Assembly (NCBI GenBank): GCA_943704425.1
Contig: CALSCP010000894.1
Location: 6,506 to 70,505, forward strand
DNA length: 64,000 bases
Source: Ministeria vibrans ATCC 50519
Lineage: Eukaryota; Opisthokonta; Filasterea
Reading direction: 5' to 3'
In this document: one piece after another, positions 62,075-64,000 of the stretch
How the letters are laid out: every line of letters begins with the position of its first letter
Numbering within the stretch: the first letter of the stretch is position 1
The notes under the pieces: model-generated
The model's input: only the letters and a program-made list of their open reading frames with translations
What the model was told of the DNA's origin: nothing
Databases searched by the model: none
Program-made: the position numbers and the translations under genes

Positions 62075-64000
62075 TCACTTTTTCGCTTTCTTCGCTTTCG
62101 TTGTCTTCTCCGTCTCCGTCTCCACCAGCGCTCTCTTTCCCTTTGTCTTCTTCGGCGTCTCCTTCTCCGTCTTGCTCCTCTTCCCTCCAGCGCCTTCCCC
62201 GTCCACTCCTGACGCTGCCTTGCGCTTGCCTCCACCTACCGCAGCCACCACCTCCCCCTTGACCTGTCGTGCCACCCGGCCCACTTTGGTCCCACCTTCG
62301 TGGCCCTCGACTGTCCCGTCCACCGCTTCCACCACCCGTGACCAGCTCGCCCCCGCCTCAATACCTCCCTTGCGCATCGACTGTGCCCACGCACGCACAA
62401 ACTGGAGCACATCAATCAAGTGGGCACTCTTCATCTGCTGCGCTCCCTTCTTCTTCCCCTTTCCTTTTCCCTTGCTCTTCTCCTTCTCAGCGTCCTTCTC
62501 CTTCTCTGTCTCCGTCTCCGTCTCCCCCTCTTTCCTCTGTGTCTCTCGTTGCAGTGTCATTGCCAGTGCCTCGTGCATCGCATCGACTGTCTTCGCGTCA
62601 ACCTTGACCCCATCCTTCACTGTGCCGCCCTTAACCAGTGCTTTGAGCAGTCGGAATGTCTGCGACACAAGGAACCCTCTTCCGCCTCCTTCCCCAGCCG
62701 TCATACCCGCCAGCATGTGCGGCACAAGCACGTGCCATGCCAGTGCGCTCTGGCGTCGAATCAGCTCGCCGAAGAAATCCGCTTGCAATCGGGTGCCGCG
62801 ACGTGCCAGAAAATGATCGTACGCCGTCTTGTACAGCTGCGACAGTCGCTCCTCGTCAAGACGACCGCTCGCCTGCAGCGTGCGCACCAACACAATGACG
62901 CAACTGGCCACGAGACTCGAGTGCTGCATGTTGAGAATGCGAGTTGTCTCGCGGAACACTTCGTCCAGACTCGCATTGAGACGCTCCAGTCCCGCCGCCG
63001 AGTGCACCACCGGCACATGGCGCAGGTGACACACACGGTTGCGCAGGATTCCCGCCACCCGATCGTACAACATCTTCGCAGACTCGTTGGCTGCGTTGAC
63101 ACGCAGTGCATGCAGCAGCGGCACGATCAGATCGAGGCACAGCTCGGGACCCGTCACTGTCTCTGCGGCCGTTTCTACTTCTGCACTTGCAGTCGCCTTC
63201 TTCGCCTTCTTCGGAGTCTTCTTCTTGCTCGGCGTCACCGCCGCCACCGCTGCTGCTGCTGGCGCTGGGCGGTCCACTCGACGCACAAAAAGCGCAAGAA
63301 GCTGCAGGACGCGCATCTTGAAGTCGGCCGAGCGTCGCTGGGCGTTCTTGCGCTCCTGCTTGCGCTCACTCGTTGATCCCGCACCACTTCCACCCAACGC
63401 ACGCGACTGTGCCTTGAATGCGGCCACGAGAAGCCCGTCAAGGCGCTCCATTGCATCATCGTCCATCGATGACACGTCGCTCTCGTTGTCACTGTCGTCG
63501 TTGTCCTTCATCTCGTGCACAGCGGGTCCCAGTGCCAGCCGAATGCGCGCACGCAGATCCTCATCGACATCGGCTTTCTCATCCCCATCATCATCTTCCT
63601 CCTCCTCTTCCTCCTCCTCCTCTTCCTCATCGTCACTCGACGACTCCCCTCCACTCATCTTCTCCATCTCATCATCATCCCCTTCCTCCTCCTCTTCCTC
63701 CTCCACGTCGTCGTCCTTGCCACTGTGCTCCTCCGGCAGTGCCGTCACCACATCCACCAGCAACTCCATGGCGGCGCGTGTCATCTTCGGTGCGAGCAAC
63801 ACAAATGCCTGCTCGACAATGTGACGCTGGCAGACGGACGCCTGTGCCAGCCAACTCAGCAGAATATCAACCAACACTGCAAAATTGTCGGGGCGCGACT
63901 GCTTTGCGTCCTCGCCTTCCCCCTCCTCCTTCTCCACACTCATGCTGCGCTGCTCAAACTCCACCTCGTAGCACGTCAGCAGCTCCTCACCCGACGCATC
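62075..64000 (-). CDS. MYBBP1A: MYBBP1A / Pol5-like nucleolar protein, C-terminal part
   Basis: Minus-strand open frame reaching the window end, so the N-terminal part lies beyond 64000; 641 residues are visible up to the TGA at 62075-62077. The start is not in the window. The visible part has FAVLVDILLSWLAQASVCQRHIVEQAF and the following helices typical of the DNA polymerase phi/Pol5 family, then a long poly-Asp/Glu segment, a helical-repeat region (CLDLIVPLLHALRVNAANES and on to FRLLKALVKGG), and a lysine-rich tail (KKTKGKR, KKAKK) suited to nucleolar retention. The family works in ribosomal DNA transcription and ribosome assembly in the nucleolus. It converges with cyclin Y, with about 160 bases between stop codons. 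Confidence 0.78.
   Translation of the reverse strand, partial: DASGEELLTCYEVEFEQRSMSVEKEEGEGEDAKQSRPDNFAVLVDILLSWLAQASVCQRHIVEQAFVLLAPKMTRAAMELLVDVVTALPEEHSGKDDDVEEEEEEEGDDDEMEKMSGGESSSDDEEEEEEEEEEEDDDGDEKADVDEDLRARIRLALGPAVHEMKDNDDSDNESDVSSMDDDAMERLDGLLVAAFKAQSRALGGSGAGSTSERKQERKNAQRRSADFKMRVLQLLALFVRRVDRPAPAAAAVAAVTPSKKKTPKKAKKATASAEVETAAETVTGPELCLDLIVPLLHALRVNAANESAKMLYDRVAGILRNRVCHLRHVPVVHSAAGLERLNASLDEVFRETTRILNMQHSSLVASCVIVLVRTLQASGRLDEERLSQLYKTAYDHFLARRGTRLQADFFGELIRRQSALAWHVLVPHMLAGMTAGEGGGRGFLVSQTFRLLKALVKGGTVKDGVKVDAKTVDAMHEALAMTLQRETQRKEGETETETEKEKDAEKEKSKGKGKGKKKGAQQMKSAHLIDVLQFVRAWAQSMRKGGIEAGASWSRVVEAVDGTVEGHEGGTKVGRVARQVKGEVVAAVGGGKRKAASGVDGEGAGGKRSKTEKETPKKTKGKRALVETETEKTTKAKKAKK

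Noticed and set aside
62172-63824. Plus-strand frames antisense to MYBBP1A
   Set aside because: Serine/proline-rich composition mirrors the acidic and lysine-rich codons of the real minus-strand frame.

Overview
This window is nuclear DNA from a eukaryote, most likely a unicellular or early-branching relative of animals or amoebae. The evidence is: spliced genes with GT-AG introns of about 60-370 bases and T-rich acceptors; very long open exons (up to 10.4 kb); GC-rich coding sequence between AT-rich spacers full of AAT, CA and CT microsatellites; and animal-type proteins (ATM, cyclin Y, RNF213/mysterin, MYBBP1A, calcium-type EGF repeats). I cannot name the species. No tRNA, rRNA, CRISPR array, transposase or viral gene was recognised.

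Layout. 768-4903 (minus): a RING/TRAF-zinc-finger + BTB-like + giant pentapeptide-repeat protein. 5242-24859 (minus): a mysterin (RNF213) homologue of about 6235 residues in seven exons; it keeps the AAA core and the RZ zinc finger, lacks a visible RING, and has an NHL-type repeat block. 24967-31408 (plus): three tandem paralogues of a signal-anchored protein resembling five-bladed beta-propeller glycan enzymes; the last two are a very recent duplication and one contains a false assembly gap. 31668-46849 (plus): a giant type I membrane protein of about 4797 residues in seven exons (signal peptide, amidoligase-like domain, roughly 80 EGF repeats with seven copies of an embedded beta-rich domain, ZU5-like domain, one membrane helix, cytoplasmic tail). 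47171-58691 (plus): ATM kinase in four exons. 58886-59159 (minus): a small two-exon gene of unknown function. 59443-61913 (plus): cyclin Y in eight exons. 62075-64000 (minus): the C-terminal part of MYBBP1A/Pol5, cut by the window end.

How they fit together. The three propeller genes and the EGF giant lie head to tail and all encode proteins directed to the secretory pathway, so they may share a role at the cell surface (inference). The two minus-strand genes on the left are both ubiquitin-type proteins by domain content. ATM, cyclin Y and MYBBP1A are housekeeping signalling and nucleolar genes with no evident link to each other. The least expected object is the EGF giant, which joins a mostly bacterial-type peptide/amide ligase fold to a Notch-like ectodomain.
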